From NCBI GenBank assembly GCA_036260255.1, contig DATAAF010000088.1, positions 1 through 64,000 of the forward strand: 64,000 nt of DNA, given 5' to 3'. Origin of the DNA: DASZJY01 sp036260255 (GTDB lineage: Bacteria; Actinomycetota; Acidimicrobiia; Acidimicrobiales; AC-14). The position numbers were made by a program, and so were the translations under genes. Under the pieces are notes generated by a model that saw only the letters and a program-made list of their open reading frames with translations, made no database searches and had not been told where the DNA came from. Every line of letters starts with the position of its first letter. Within the stretch, counting starts at the first letter, position 1. Of this stretch, positions 50,579-59,654 are shown piece after piece.

Positions 50579-51175
50579 GTGGGCGCGAGCGGGCTGTCGA
50601 CCGATGCCGCCGACGTCAGCGCGCTCGTCCGGGCTGCGGCGGGCGGCGAGCAGGACGCCTGGGACGCGTTAGTCAATCTCTTCGGCGAGCTCATCTGGGC
50701 CGTGGCTCGGGGGCTGGGCCTGTCCCAGGCCGATGCCGCCGACGTGTGCCAGACGACGTGGTTGCGGCTCGCGGAGCACGTCAGCCGACTTCGCGAGCCG
50801 GATCGGGTCGGAGCGTGGCTCGCCACCACCGCCCGCAACGAGGCCCTCCGCACGCTCAAGCGGGCGGCCCGTCAGGTGCCGACCGGCTGGGAGGTCGAAC
50901 CCGCGCGGAACCGGGGGTACGACGAGCCCCCACCCGACCAACGGCTTCTCGAGGACGAGCGCAACGCCGCCCTGTGGCAGGCCTTCAACGACCTCTCGGG
51001 TCCCTGCAAGGTCCTCCTGCGCTACCTCATCGTGGAGCCTCCGCCGACCTACGCCGAGGTGAGCGCCGTGCTCGACATCCCAACCGGCACCATCGGGCCC
51101 CGCAGGAACCGATGCCTCGACCACCTCCGCCGCAGCTCGGCGGTGTGCGGGCAGCACGGAGCGTTGGCACCATGA
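50579..51175 (+). CDS. ECF-like sigma factor of the CHAT locus
   Basis: 198 residues from GTG 50579. Region 2: LVRAAAGGEQDAWDALVNLFGELIWAVARGLGLSQADAADVCQTTWLRLAEHVSRLREPDRVGAWLATTARNEALRTLKR. Region 4: KVLLRYLIVEPPPTYAEVSAVLDIPTGTIGPRRNRCLDHLRR. The frame opens at TTG 50546, but GTG 50579 lies 6 nt after TACGCT (50567-50572), indicating a leaderless start. Its stop overlaps the next gene (ATGA at 51172). It probably drives this locus. Confidence 0.9.
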   Translation: MGASGLSTDAADVSALVRAAAGGEQDAWDALVNLFGELIWAVARGLGLSQADAADVCQTTWLRLAEHVSRLREPDRVGAWLATTARNEALRTLKRAARQVPTGWEVEPARNRGYDEPPPDQRLLEDERNAALWQAFNDLSGPCKVLLRYLIVEPPPTYAEVSAVLDIPTGTIGPRRNRCLDHLRRSSAVCGQHGALAP

Positions 51176-51633
51176 GCACCGACGGCGCGGTCGACTACGA
51201 CGAGCTCCTGGGCCGGTTGAAGGTGCTCGCCGCCGCCCTCGACCCCGTCCCCCGGCGCGTGGTGGAGGCCGCTCGGGCCAGCTTGTCGTGGCATTCGATC
51301 GACGCCGAGCTGGCCGACCTGGTGTACGACTCCGTCGTCGACGAGGAGCTGGTCGGGGCCCGGGGCGGCGGCGCCCGACAGCTCACCTTCCAGGCACCGG
51401 ACGTGACCATCGAGCTCGAGGTGACCCCCGGTTCGGGGCGCATCGTCGGCCAGCTCGTCCCGCCCACGGAGGCGGACGTCGAGGTCCGCCATCCGAACGG
51501 GACCCTCACCGTCCGGTCCGACCGGTTGGGCCACTTCCGCGCCGACGGCGTGCCCGCCGGGCCGGTGAGCGTGCGTTGTCTGAGCAGCGGGACGGCGGGC
51601 CGAGCTGCCCACACCGACTGGATCGTTCTCTGA
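51172..51633 (+). CDS. Hypothetical protein linking sigma factor and CHAT protease
   Basis: 153 residues. The N-terminal half is helical (YDELLGRLKVLAAALDPVPRRVVEAARASLSWHSIDAELADLVYDS). The second half is beta-rich (LTFQAPDVTIELEVTPGSGRIVGQLVP..ADVEVRHPNGTLTVRSDRLGHFRADGVPAGPVSVRCLSS), like a carboxypeptidase-regulatory/Ig-type sandwich. Proteins of this shape occur between ECF sigma factors and CHAT proteins; the role could be anti-sigma or a scaffold. No transmembrane segment. Confidence 0.7.
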   Translation: MSTDGAVDYDELLGRLKVLAAALDPVPRRVVEAARASLSWHSIDAELADLVYDSVVDEELVGARGGGARQLTFQAPDVTIELEVTPGSGRIVGQLVPPTEADVEVRHPNGTLTVRSDRLGHFRADGVPAGPVSVRCLSSGTAGRAAHTDWIVL

Positions 51634-51737
51634 CTGGAGGGGGTCAGGCCCCCCTCCCGACCTCCCTCCCGTGATACCGGGCTTCGGGCCGGCGGTCACG
51701 GCGCCGCTGTCCGGCGGTCGGCAAGACTTGTGGCATC

Positions 51738-54449
51738 GTGCAAGTTCCGGCCCCTGAGCGGGCCCGCGCCGGCGGCGCCGACGTTTCGGCGCGGTCACCC
51801 GGGCGCCTGGCCCTTGCGGAGGAGGCGCTCGCCGTCGCCCAGGCCGATCCCGACCGAGCCCTCCGGCTGGCTTCGTCGGCACTGGCCGCCGTCGAGCAAG
51901 CCGAGGACGCCGAGGTGGCGGTGGTGGCGGAGTGGGCGCTGGGCGTGGCCGCGTGGACCAGGGAGGACCTGCTGCGGGCCCGCGGCCATCTCGTCCGGGC
52001 GGTCGAGCTCGCCGACGCCTCGGGGCTGACGGCGCGGGCGGCCGAGGCGCGCACGAGCTTGCTCCTGGTGCTGGCCTCCCTCGGCGAGCTCCCCGAGGCC
52101 CTGCGGCAGGCGGACCTGGCCGCCGGCGCTCTCTCGGGCGCCGCCGCCGCCCGTCTTGCCGGCCAGCGGGCGATCGTCCTCCACCGGCTGGGCCGGCACG
52201 ACGAGGCCCTCGCCGGCTACCGGCGGGCGCTGGCGGGCATGCGCCGCTGGGGCGATCGGGAGCGGGAGGCCCGCCTGCTGTCGAACCGGGGTGTGCTGCA
52301 CGTCCACCGGGGGGACTACCGGGCGGCCACGGCCGACCTGCTCGCCGCCGAGCGGCTCCACGTCGAGCTCGGGCGCGAGCTGAGCGCCGCCGAGGTCCGC
52401 CACAACCTCGGCTTCGTGGCGTCACGCCGGGGCGACGTGCCCGAGGCCCTCCGGTGGTTCGACCTGGCCGAGGCCCAGCTCCGCGCCCACGGGCAGAGCG
52501 GGGCGCCCGGGCTGCTCGACCGGTGCGAGACGCTCCTCGCCGTCCGCCTGGTCGCCGAGGCCCGTCGCGTGGCGACCGCCGCGATCGCCGAGCTGGACGC
52601 ATCGGGGGCGGCCATGGACGTGGCCGAGGCCCGCCTGCTTCTCGCCCAGGCGGCGCTCCTCGACGACGACCCCGCCGAGGCTGCCGCCCAGGCGGCACTG
52701 GCCCACCGGGCGTTCGTCGACCAGCAGCGCCCGGGGTGGGCGGCGCTGGCCCGCTACGCCGGCCTCCGGGCGGCGTGGGCGACGGCGGGCGCACCGCCCG
52801 AGCTCCAAGAGGCCACGGCCGTCGCCGACGAGCTCACCCACGCCGGGTGGGCGGTCCCCGCCCTCGACGCCCGCCTGATCGCCGCCCGCATCGCCCTCGA
52901 CCTGGGTCGGGCCCCGGAGGCCACCGCCCAGTTGCGGGCGGCGTCGGCCGCCCGCTCCCGCGGGCCCGCCGACCTGCGGGCGAGGGCCTGGCACGCCGAG
53001 GCGCTCCTTCGCCGCACCCAGGGCGACCGCCGGGGGGCGGAGGCGGCCCTCCGGGCGGGGCTGCGGGTGCTGGCCCGCAACCGGGCCACCCTGGGCGCCA
53101 CCGAGCTGCGCGTCCACGCCACCGCCCACGTCGCCGACCTCGACCGGCTCGGGACGCGCCTGGCTCTCGAGTCCGGCGAGGCGCGGCGGGTACTCGGCTG
53201 GGCCGAGCGGGTGCGGGCGGACTTCGCCGGGGGGACACGGGCACCGCGGCCCCCGGCCGATCGGGAGATCGCCGACCGTCTGGCCGAGCTGCGCCACGTC
53301 GTCGGCCAGCTCGAGCAGGCGGGGTTCGCCGCAGAGGACCCTGCGCGACTCCTCCGCCGCCAGGCGGCGCTGGAGGCGGAGATCCGGCGCAGGAGCCGCC
53401 ACGCCGCCGGCGAGCGCCCTGGTGCAGCCGCCGACGGGGCCCTGGGGCAGGGGGCGCGCCGGCCGTCGGTGCCGGAGCTGGCCGGCGCCCTGGGCGAGCG
53501 GGCCCTGGTGGAGCTGGTGGCGTCGGACGGGGCCCTGATCGCGGTGAGCCTGGTCGGCGGGCGGGCTTGCCTGCACCAGCTGGGATCGACGGCCGAGGTG
53601 CTGGCGGGCGTCGAGACGCTCCGCTTCGCCTTGGCCCGGCTGGCCCGCGCCGGCGGGGCGGCGGGGCGGCAGGCGGCGGTCGCCCTGCTGCGGGAGGCGT
53701 CCGCCGCGCTCGACCGCACGCTCTTCGACCCCGTCCGCCGACGGATCGGCGACCGCCCGCTGGTCCTCGTGCCCACCGCGCCGCTCCACGCCGTCCCCTG
53801 GTCGGCCCTGCCGTCGTGCCGGGGTCGGCCGGTGGTCGTGTCGCCGTCAGCCACCGGGTGGTGGCGGGCGGAGACCGCCCACGGTCCGTCGGGCCTGGGC
53901 CGGACCGTGCTCGTGGCCGGGCCCGGCCTCGAGCAGGCGGGGCCCGAGGTGTCCGACCTGGCCGGCGTGCACCAGGGCGCGTCGTGCCTGGAGGGGCCTG
54001 ACGCGACGACAGAGGCGTTCCTCGCCGCCGCCGACGGGGTCGACCTCGTCCACGTCGCCGCCCACGGGCGGTTCCGGGCCGACAACCCGCTGCTGTCATC
54101 CCTGCGGCTGGCCGACGGCCCTCTCACCGTCTACGACCTCGAGCGCCTCGCCCGTGTCCCTCGCCGGCTCGTCCTCTCCGCTTGTGACGCCGGGCTGTCG
54201 GCCGCCCGTCCAGGCGACGAGGTCATGGGCCTGGCCGCCTCGCTTCTGGCGCTGGGCAGCCGCACGCTCGTGGCCAGCGTGGTTCCCGTCCGGGACACCG
54301 CCACCCGCCCGCTCATGGTCGATCTCCACCGCCGGCTCGCCTCCGGGGCCGGCCCCGCCGAGGCCCTCGCCCGGGCCCACGCCACCATCGCCGACGACGA
54401 CCCGGAGACCCTTTCCGCCGCCGGCTTCGTCTGCTTCGGCTCGGGGTAG
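51738..54449 (+). CDS. TPR-CHAT domain protein (caspase-like protease)
   Basis: 903 residues. About 20-480 are TPR-like repeats (ALAEEALAVAQADPDRALRLASSAL, HDEALAGYRRALAGMRRWGDRE, NRGVLHVHRGDYRAATADLLAAERLH, ...). The C-terminal 280 residues are a CHAT domain with the catalytic dyad His776 (VHVAAHGRF) and Cys816 (LVLSACDAG), plus LVLVPTAPLHAVPWSALP. CHAT proteins are caspase-like peptidases in bacterial stress or defence systems. GTG 51738. It likely belongs to the operon with the sigma factor and the small protein. Confidence 0.88.
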   Translation: MQVPAPERARAGGADVSARSPGRLALAEEALAVAQADPDRALRLASSALAAVEQAEDAEVAVVAEWALGVAAWTREDLLRARGHLVRAVELADASGLTARAAEARTSLLLVLASLGELPEALRQADLAAGALSGAAAARLAGQRAIVLHRLGRHDEALAGYRRALAGMRRWGDREREARLLSNRGVLHVHRGDYRAATADLLAAERLHVELGRELSAAEVRHNLGFVASRRGDVPEALRWFDLAEAQLRAHGQSGAPGLLDRCETLLAVRLVAEARRVATAAIAELDASGAAMDVAEARLLLAQAALLDDDPAEAAAQAALAHRAFVDQQRPGWAALARYAGLRAAWATAGAPPELQEATAVADELTHAGWAVPALDARLIAARIALDLGRAPEATAQLRAASAARSRGPADLRARAWHAEALLRRTQGDRRGAEAALRAGLRVLARNRATLGATELRVHATAHVADLDRLGTRLALESGEARRVLGWAERVRADFAGGTRAPRPPADREIADRLAELRHVVGQLEQAGFAAEDPARLLRRQAALEAEIRRRSRHAAGERPGAAADGALGQGARRPSVPELAGALGERALVELVASDGALIAVSLVGGRACLHQLGSTAEVLAGVETLRFALARLARAGGAAGRQAAVALLREASAALDRTLFDPVRRRIGDRPLVLVPTAPLHAVPWSALPSCRGRPVVVSPSATGWWRAETAHGPSGLGRTVLVAGPGLEQAGPEVSDLAGVHQGASCLEGPDATTEAFLAAADGVDLVHVAAHGRFRADNPLLSSLRLADGPLTVYDLERLARVPRRLVLSACDAGLSAARPGDEVMGLAASLLALGSRTLVASVVPVRDTATRPLMVDLHRRLASGAGPAEALARAHATIADDDPETLSAAGFVCFGSG

Positions 54450-54478
54450 CGCCCGGGCCCGAAGGGCTTGCCCGGGCG
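54450..54478 (+). terminator. Hairpin after the CHAT gene
   Basis: CGCCCGGGC pairs with GCCCGGGCG directly after the stop codon, with extra inner pairing (CCC...GGG). No T-run. Likely ends the CHAT transcript. Confidence 0.6.
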
Positions 54479-54522
54479 GAACAGGTTGGGCGCCGCCGGA
54501 GCCGGCACGAAGCAGTTGAGAG

Positions 54523-54539
54523 GCCGCCGAAGGCGGCCG
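54523..54539 (+). terminator. Second hairpin just upstream of hom
   Basis: GGCCGCC and GGCGGCC form a 7-bp stem with GAA loop, ending 3 nt before the hom -10 box. It lies upstream of the presumed transcription start, so attenuation is unlikely; a second terminator or regulator site is possible. Confidence 0.35.
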
Positions 54540-54554
54540 CTGTACGGTCTTGTC

Positions 54555-55877
54555 GTGAACGGGAGCACCGTCGGGGTGGGCGTCCTGGGCTGCGGGACGG
54601 TGGGCTCGGCCCTGTGCCAGCTCGTCGCCGAGCACGGCGACACCATCGCCGCCCGCTCGGGCGTGCGCCTCCGGATCGTCCGGGTGGCGGTGCACAACCT
54701 CGCCCGCGACCGGCCCGTCACCTTCCCCGACGGCGTGCTCACCCACGACGCCGACGAGGTGGTGGCCGACCCCGAGGTCGAGGTCGTGGTCGAGCTCATG
54801 GGAGGCATGGAGCCCGCCCGCCGCCTCATCCACACCGCCCTGGAGGCGGGCAAGCCGGTCGTCACCGCCAACAAGGAGGTGCTCGCCAACGCCGGCGCCG
54901 AGCTCCTCGAGACGGCGGCCAAGTCGGGCGTCGACCTGTTGTACGAGGCGTCGGTGGCCGGTGCCATCCCGCTCATCCGCCCGCTCCGCGAGTCCCTCGC
55001 CGGCGACCGCCTGGTGCGGGTGATGGGCATCGTCAACGGCACCACCAACTTCATCCTCACCCGGATGACCGAGTCGGGAGAGTCGTTCGCCGAGGCCCTC
55101 GCCGAGGCCCAGGCGCGGGGGTTCGCCGAGCGTGACCCGTCGGCCGACGTCGAGGGCTGGGACGCGGCGTCCAAGGCGGCCATCATCGCCAGCGTCGCGT
55201 TCGGCGCCAACGTCGTCGCCGGGGACGTCTACCGGGAGGGCATCGCCGGGGTCACCCCCGAGGACATTGCCATGGCCGCCCGCCTCGGCTACGTAGTGAA
55301 GCTCCTCGCCGTCGTCGAGGCGGTGGGCGAGACCGCGCCGGACGACGACGGCGCGCCGCGGCCTCGTGAGATCGCGGTGCGGGTCCACCCGGCCATGCTC
55401 CCGGCCGAGCACCCGCTGGCGTCGGTGCGCGAGTCGTTCAACGCCGTGTTCGTCGAGGGGGCGGCAGCGGGCGAGCTCATGTTCTATGGCCGGGGGGCCG
55501 GCGGTCGCCCGACGGCGTCGGCCGTTCTAGGCGACCTCGTCGACGCGGCGGTGAACCTGCGCCAGGGGACGGCCGCCGGGCCGGCCGGCCTGACCCGGGC
55601 GCGCATCCGGCCCATCGACGAGCTGAGCTCGCAGTACTACCTCACGATCGACGTCGTGGACCGTCCCGGGGTCCTCGAGAAGGTGGCCGGCGTCACCGCG
55701 CGCCACGGGGTGTCGATCCTCAAGATGGAGCAGGTCGGGTTGGGGGACGAGGCCCGCCTCGTGCTGGTCACCCACACCGCCGCCGAGCGCGACGTCCAGG
55801 CCACCATCCACGACCTGCGACAGCTCGACGTGGTCGACCGGGTGGGGACGCTCCTGCGCGTGGTGGGGCCCGAGTAG
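54555..55877 (+). CDS. hom: Homoserine dehydrogenase
   Basis: 440 residues. Reduces aspartate semialdehyde to homoserine with NAD(P)H. Rossmann motif VGVGVLGCGTVGSALC, VVTANKEVLA, YEASVAGAIPLIRPLRESLAGD, VNGTTNFILTRM and DVEGWDAASKAAIIASVAF are diagnostic. The C-terminal ACT domain (TIDVVDRPGVLEKVAGVTARHGVSILKMEQ) implies feedback control by threonine. GTG 54555 lies 6 nt after TACGGT (54543-54548), so leaderless. First gene of the threonine operon. Confidence 0.97.
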   Translation: MNGSTVGVGVLGCGTVGSALCQLVAEHGDTIAARSGVRLRIVRVAVHNLARDRPVTFPDGVLTHDADEVVADPEVEVVVELMGGMEPARRLIHTALEAGKPVVTANKEVLANAGAELLETAAKSGVDLLYEASVAGAIPLIRPLRESLAGDRLVRVMGIVNGTTNFILTRMTESGESFAEALAEAQARGFAERDPSADVEGWDAASKAAIIASVAFGANVVAGDVYREGIAGVTPEDIAMAARLGYVVKLLAVVEAVGETAPDDDGAPRPREIAVRVHPAMLPAEHPLASVRESFNAVFVEGAAAGELMFYGRGAGGRPTASAVLGDLVDAAVNLRQGTAAGPAGLTRARIRPIDELSSQYYLTIDVVDRPGVLEKVAGVTARHGVSILKMEQVGLGDEARLVLVTHTAAERDVQATIHDLRQLDVVDRVGTLLRVVGPE

Positions 55878-55895
55878 GGCGAGCTGGAGGAAGGC

Positions 55896-56942
55896 GTGGC
55901 CGCGGTCGGGTGGCGGGGCGTCATCGAGGAGTACCGCGACTTCCTCCCTGTCGGTGACGGCACGCCCGTCGTCACCCTCCAGGAGGGCGGCACGCCCCTG
56001 CTCCCCGCACCCCGGCTGTCCGAGCGCGTCGGCGCCGCGGTGTGGCTGAAGTACGAGGGCGCCAACCCCACCGGCTCATTCAAGGACCGAGGGATGACGC
56101 TGGCCATCTCCAAGGCCTTGGAGGAGAAGGCCGAGGCGGTCGTGTGCGCGTCGACCGGGAACACGTCGGCCTCCGCCGCCGCCTACGCGGCCCGGGCGGG
56201 CCTCAGCTGCGCGGTGCTGATCCCCGAGGGCTACATCGCCCTGGGCAAGCTGGCCCAGGCCCTGATCCACGGCGCCCGGGTGCTGCAGATCAGGGGGAAC
56301 TTCGACGACGCCCTCGCCATCGTGCGGTCGCTGGCCGAGCGCTCCCCCGTGACCGTCGTCAACTCGGTGAACCGCTTTCGCATCGACGGCCAGAAGACGG
56401 CCGCCTTCGAGGTGGTCGATGCCCTGGGCGACGCTCCGCACATGCACTCCATCCCGGTGGGCAACGCCGGCAACATCACCGCCTACTGGAAGGGCTACCG
56501 CGAGTACCAGGACGCCGGGCGGGCGACCCGCCTGCCGGCCATGCACGGGTTCCAGGCGGCCGGCGCCGCGCCCATCGTGCTCGGCCATCCCGTCGAGAGC
56601 CCCGAGACCATCGCCACCGCCATCAGGATCGGTAACCCCGCGTCCTGGTACGGCGCCACCGCGGCGGCGGCCGAGTCCGGAGGCGCGATCCAGGCGGTCA
56701 CCGACGACGAGATCCTCGCCGCGTACCGGTTCCTCGCCTCGGAGGAGGCGGTGTTCTGCGAGCCGGCGTCGGCGGCATCGGTCGCCGGGCTGCTCAAGAC
56801 GGGCGCCCCGCCGGAGGCGACGGTCGTCTGCACCCTGACCGGGCACGGCTTGAAGGACCCCGACCGGGCCATCGCCGAGATCGCCGTCCCCGTCCCCATC
56901 GACCCCGACGAGGAGGCGGTGCGGGCCGAGCTGGGGCTTTGA
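55896..56942 (+). CDS. thrC: Threonine synthase
   Basis: 348 residues. PLP enzyme converting O-phosphohomoserine to threonine. NPTGSFKDRGMTLA with the PLP Lys63, ASTGNTSASAAAYAARAG, IPEGYIALGKLAQA, VNSVNRFRIDGQKTAAFEV and IPVGNAGNITAYWKG match the family. GTG 55896, 18 nt after hom. It needs a phosphohomoserine donor, yet no GHMP-type thrB follows; the next gene is the aPGAM-like protein. Confidence 0.97.
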   Translation: MAAVGWRGVIEEYRDFLPVGDGTPVVTLQEGGTPLLPAPRLSERVGAAVWLKYEGANPTGSFKDRGMTLAISKALEEKAEAVVCASTGNTSASAAAYAARAGLSCAVLIPEGYIALGKLAQALIHGARVLQIRGNFDDALAIVRSLAERSPVTVVNSVNRFRIDGQKTAAFEVVDALGDAPHMHSIPVGNAGNITAYWKGYREYQDAGRATRLPAMHGFQAAGAAPIVLGHPVESPETIATAIRIGNPASWYGATAAAAESGGAIQAVTDDEILAAYRFLASEEAVFCEPASAASVAGLLKTGAPPEATVVCTLTGHGLKDPDRAIAEIAVPVPIDPDEEAVRAELGL

Positions 56943-56948
56943 GGCACC

Positions 56949-56980
56949 TAACCTCGCGGTGATGAAGCGATGAAGCGATG
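56949..56980 (+). promoter_or_regulatory. Possible leaderless promoter with three ATG in 8-bp repeats
   Basis: A TAACCT box (56949-56954) is followed 7 nt later by ATGAAGCG, ATGAAGCG and ATGAAGTA. The ATG at 56962 and at 56970 each open a three-codon frame (M-K-R-stop) whose TGA overlaps the following ATG. The third ATG starts the mutase/kinase. This would couple three successive starts. Confidence 0.45.
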
Positions 56981-58123
56981 AAGTACGTCGTCTGCGTCCC
57001 CGACGGGGCGGCCGACGAGCCGGTGCCCGAGCTCGGCGGGCGCACGCCCCTCGAGGCGGCGTCCATGCCCAACCTCGCCGCCCTGGCGGCGCGGGGCGAG
57101 GTCGGGCGGGCCGCCACCATTCCCGACGGCTTTCCGGCGGGGAGCGACGTCGGCAACCTCTCGATCCTCGGCTACGACCCCGTCCGGTACCACACCGGCC
57201 GCGCCCCCATCGAGGCCGCCGCCATGGGGCTGCGTCTCCGGCCCGACCAGGTGGCCTACCGCTGCAACCTCGTCACCGTCGACGCCGACGGCACCATGGT
57301 CGACTTCGCCGGCGGCCACCCGTCCTCGGAGGCGGCGGCCGAGGTGATCGCCGCTCTCGACGAAGAGCTGGGCGACGACGAGGTGTCGTTCCACCCCGGC
57401 GTGCAGTACCGCCACATCGTCGTCGCCCCGGCCTCGTGGGCCGACGCCGAGTGCACCCCGCCTCACGACCTCACCGGTCGGCCGGCGGTGTGGCCCACCG
57501 GCCCCGCCGCCTCCCGCCTTCGCGAGCTCATGGAGGCCTCGCGCCCGATCGTCGGGGCGGCACCGGTGGCCGCCACCCAGGTCTGGCTGTGGGGGCAGGG
57601 GCCTCAGCCGGAGATCCCCTCGTTCGCCACCACCTACGGCCTGGAGGCGGGGCTCGTCACCGCGGTGGACCTGGTGCGGGGGCTGGGTGCCCTCACCGGC
57701 ATCGCCGTCACCGAGGTCGAGGGAGCCACGGGGTGGTACGACACCAACTACGAGGGCAAGCGGGACGCCGCCCTGGCGGCGCTGGCCGACGGCGCCGACC
57801 TGTTCCTCGTCCACGTCGAAGCCAGCGACGAGGCGGGCCACGCCGGCGACATCGCCGCCAAGGTGGAGGCCCTGGAGAACTGGGACCGGCGCATCATCGG
57901 ACCGCTCGTCGAGGCCCTCGTCGACCTGGGGCCCTGGCGGCTGCTGCTCCTGCCCGACCATGCCACGCCCCTCGCCCTCCGCACGCACACGCCGGCGCCA
58001 GTGCCCTACCTGCTGGTCGACTCGACGACCGACGGCCCCGGCGGCGTCTACGCCGAGGCGGCCGCCGCCGACCGGCCCGCCGTCCCCGGGCATACGCTCA
58101 TGGGGCGACTCACCCGGGAGTAG
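56978..58123 (+). CDS. apgM: Archaeal-type phosphoglycerate mutase / proposed homoserine kinase
   Basis: 381 residues of the alkaline-phosphatase-superfamily aPGAM group (COG3635/TIGR02535 type). Features: KYVVCVPDGAADEPVPELGGRTPLEAASMPNLAALAARG, the catalytic Ser block FPAGSDVGNLSILGYDP, RCNLVTVD, then HVEASDEAGHAGD and LLLLPDHATPLALRTHTPAPVPYLL with metal-binding His/Asp. It sits exactly where thrB lies in relatives (after thrC), supporting a homoserine kinase role. The two next genes use 2-phosphoglycerate, supporting a mutase role (3-PG to 2-PG). Both readings are inference; it may do either. Confidence 0.85.
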   Translation: MKYVVCVPDGAADEPVPELGGRTPLEAASMPNLAALAARGEVGRAATIPDGFPAGSDVGNLSILGYDPVRYHTGRAPIEAAAMGLRLRPDQVAYRCNLVTVDADGTMVDFAGGHPSSEAAAEVIAALDEELGDDEVSFHPGVQYRHIVVAPASWADAECTPPHDLTGRPAVWPTGPAASRLRELMEASRPIVGAAPVAATQVWLWGQGPQPEIPSFATTYGLEAGLVTAVDLVRGLGALTGIAVTEVEGATGWYDTNYEGKRDAALAALADGADLFLVHVEASDEAGHAGDIAAKVEALENWDRRIIGPLVEALVDLGPWRLLLLPDHATPLALRTHTPAPVPYLLVDSTTDGPGGVYAEAAAADRPAVPGHTLMGRLTRE

Positions 58124-58198
58124 GCGCCTCAACCAATTCTGGTCCGCTCAGAGCGCGACTTTCGACGACTTTCATCACCCAATACGAAGAATGGGCGG

Positions 58199-58204
58199 TA
58201 GAAT
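58199..58204 (+). promoter_or_regulatory. Probable -10 box of the cyclic diphosphoglycerate genes
   Basis: TAGAAT lies about 30 nt before the GTG at 58235, leaving room for a short leader with GGAGG (58222-58226). The upstream 58130-58200 is noticeably AT-richer than its surroundings, as expected of a promoter. Confidence 0.45.
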
Positions 58205-58234
58205 CTGGCAGTCCCGTCCTCGGAGGTCGCCTGC

Positions 58235-59638
58235 GTGCGCATCCTCGTCCTGGTGGACGGCGAGCACCATCCTCCCGTCGTTCGGGCTGCCATCGACCAC
58301 CTGCCGTCCCGCCTGCCCGGCGGAGTCGTCGTGGGGGCGGCGGTGATCGGCGGGGGCGAGAAGCTGGCCACCACCGACCCACCCGATCTCGGCGTTCCCG
58401 TGCTCGACGGCTCGGGCCCCGACGACGCACTGGCCGCCGGCCTTGGGTCCTTCGCGCCCGACCTGGTCTACGACCTCTCCGACGAGCCCGTGCTCGACTC
58501 CCGCGACCGCCTGCGCCTGGCCGCCCGGGCCTTGGCCGCCGAGGTGGCCTACGCCGGCGCCGACTTCCGCCTCGACCCGCCGCCGCGGCCGCGGCTCGCC
58601 GCCAAGCCGACGGTGGCGGTGGTCGCCACCGGCAAGCGCACGGGCAAGACGGCCGTCACCTCGAGCCTGGCGCGCCTCCTCGCCGAGCGGGGGACGCCGC
58701 CCGTGATCGTCGCCATGGGCCGGGGCGGGCCGGCCGAGCCCGAGCTGATCGACCCGGCGACGGCCGACCTGTCACCGGCCGGCCTGCTGGCCCGCGCCGA
58801 CCGGGGCGACCACGCCGCCAGCGACTACCTGGAGGACGCCCTGATGGCCCGGGTGCCCTCGGTCGGCACCCGCCGGTGCGGCGGGGGGCTGGCGGGGGCG
58901 CCGGCCGACGACACCTTCGCCGCCGGCGCGGCGCTGGCCGACCGGCGCGACGAGCCGCTCCTGCTCTACGAGGGGAGCGGCGCGGCGATCCCGCCGGCCC
59001 ACGCCGACGCCACCATCCTCGTGGTGCCCGCCTCGGCCGACCCCGAGCTGGTCACGGGCTATCTCGGTGCCTATCGAGTGTTGCTGAGCGACCTGATTGT
59101 GGTTACCATGGCAGAGCCATCGTTCGCTGACTCGAACGCAGCGATGACCGAAGGCGCAGCGGCTCCCAAGGAAGGGCCCTCAGCAGCGAGCGTCGCCTTT
59201 CTGGAGAGAAGCGTCCGGGGCTTGTCACCTGGAACTCGGGTCGTGCACACCGTTTTCAGGCCCACGCCCCTTCAGCCGATCTCCGGTCGCCGGGTCTTCT
59301 ACGTCACCACTGCACCGGCCTCCGCCGTCGATGTCATGGCCGGTCACCTCGAGCAGGAGCACGGCTGCAAGGTCGTGGGCACGTCCCACCACCTGGCCCA
59401 CCGCCCTGAGCTGGCGGCGGACCTGGAGGCGATGGACGCCGCCGACGTCCTCGTGGTCGAGCTCAAGGCGGCGGCGGTCGACCTCGCTGCGAGGAGCGCC
59501 CTCGAGCGGGAAATGGAGGTCGTGTTCTGCGACAACCGAGTGGTCTCCGTCGGAGGAGACGGGACTTTCGAGGAGTTGGCGATGAGCACCACCGATCTGG
59601 CTGTGCGGCGGTTCCAGCGGCACGCAGAGGCCCTTTGA
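58235..59638 (+). CDS. cpgS: Cyclic 2,3-diphosphoglycerate synthetase
   Basis: 467 residues. Forms the intramolecular phosphoanhydride of 2,3-diphosphoglycerate using ATP. Start MRILVLVDGEHHPPVVRAAI is typical. The P-loop reads VAVVATGKRTGKTAV (from Gly133); VIVAMGRGGPAEPELID and LLYEGSGAAIPP follow. cDPG is known from methanogens as a thermolyte and phosphate store; homologues exist in actinobacteria. GTG 58235 with GGAGG. Directly before 2-phosphoglycerate kinase, its substrate supplier. The stretch 59080-59260 is visibly less GC-rich than the rest of the gene. Confidence 0.87.
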   Translation: MRILVLVDGEHHPPVVRAAIDHLPSRLPGGVVVGAAVIGGGEKLATTDPPDLGVPVLDGSGPDDALAAGLGSFAPDLVYDLSDEPVLDSRDRLRLAARALAAEVAYAGADFRLDPPPRPRLAAKPTVAVVATGKRTGKTAVTSSLARLLAERGTPPVIVAMGRGGPAEPELIDPATADLSPAGLLARADRGDHAASDYLEDALMARVPSVGTRRCGGGLAGAPADDTFAAGAALADRRDEPLLLYEGSGAAIPPAHADATILVVPASADPELVTGYLGAYRVLLSDLIVVTMAEPSFADSNAAMTEGAAAPKEGPSAASVAFLERSVRGLSPGTRVVHTVFRPTPLQPISGRRVFYVTTAPASAVDVMAGHLEQEHGCKVVGTSHHLAHRPELAADLEAMDAADVLVVELKAAAVDLAARSALEREMEVVFCDNRVVSVGGDGTFEELAMSTTDLAVRRFQRHAEAL

Positions 59639-59654
59639 GGCGGGCCGGACGAGC

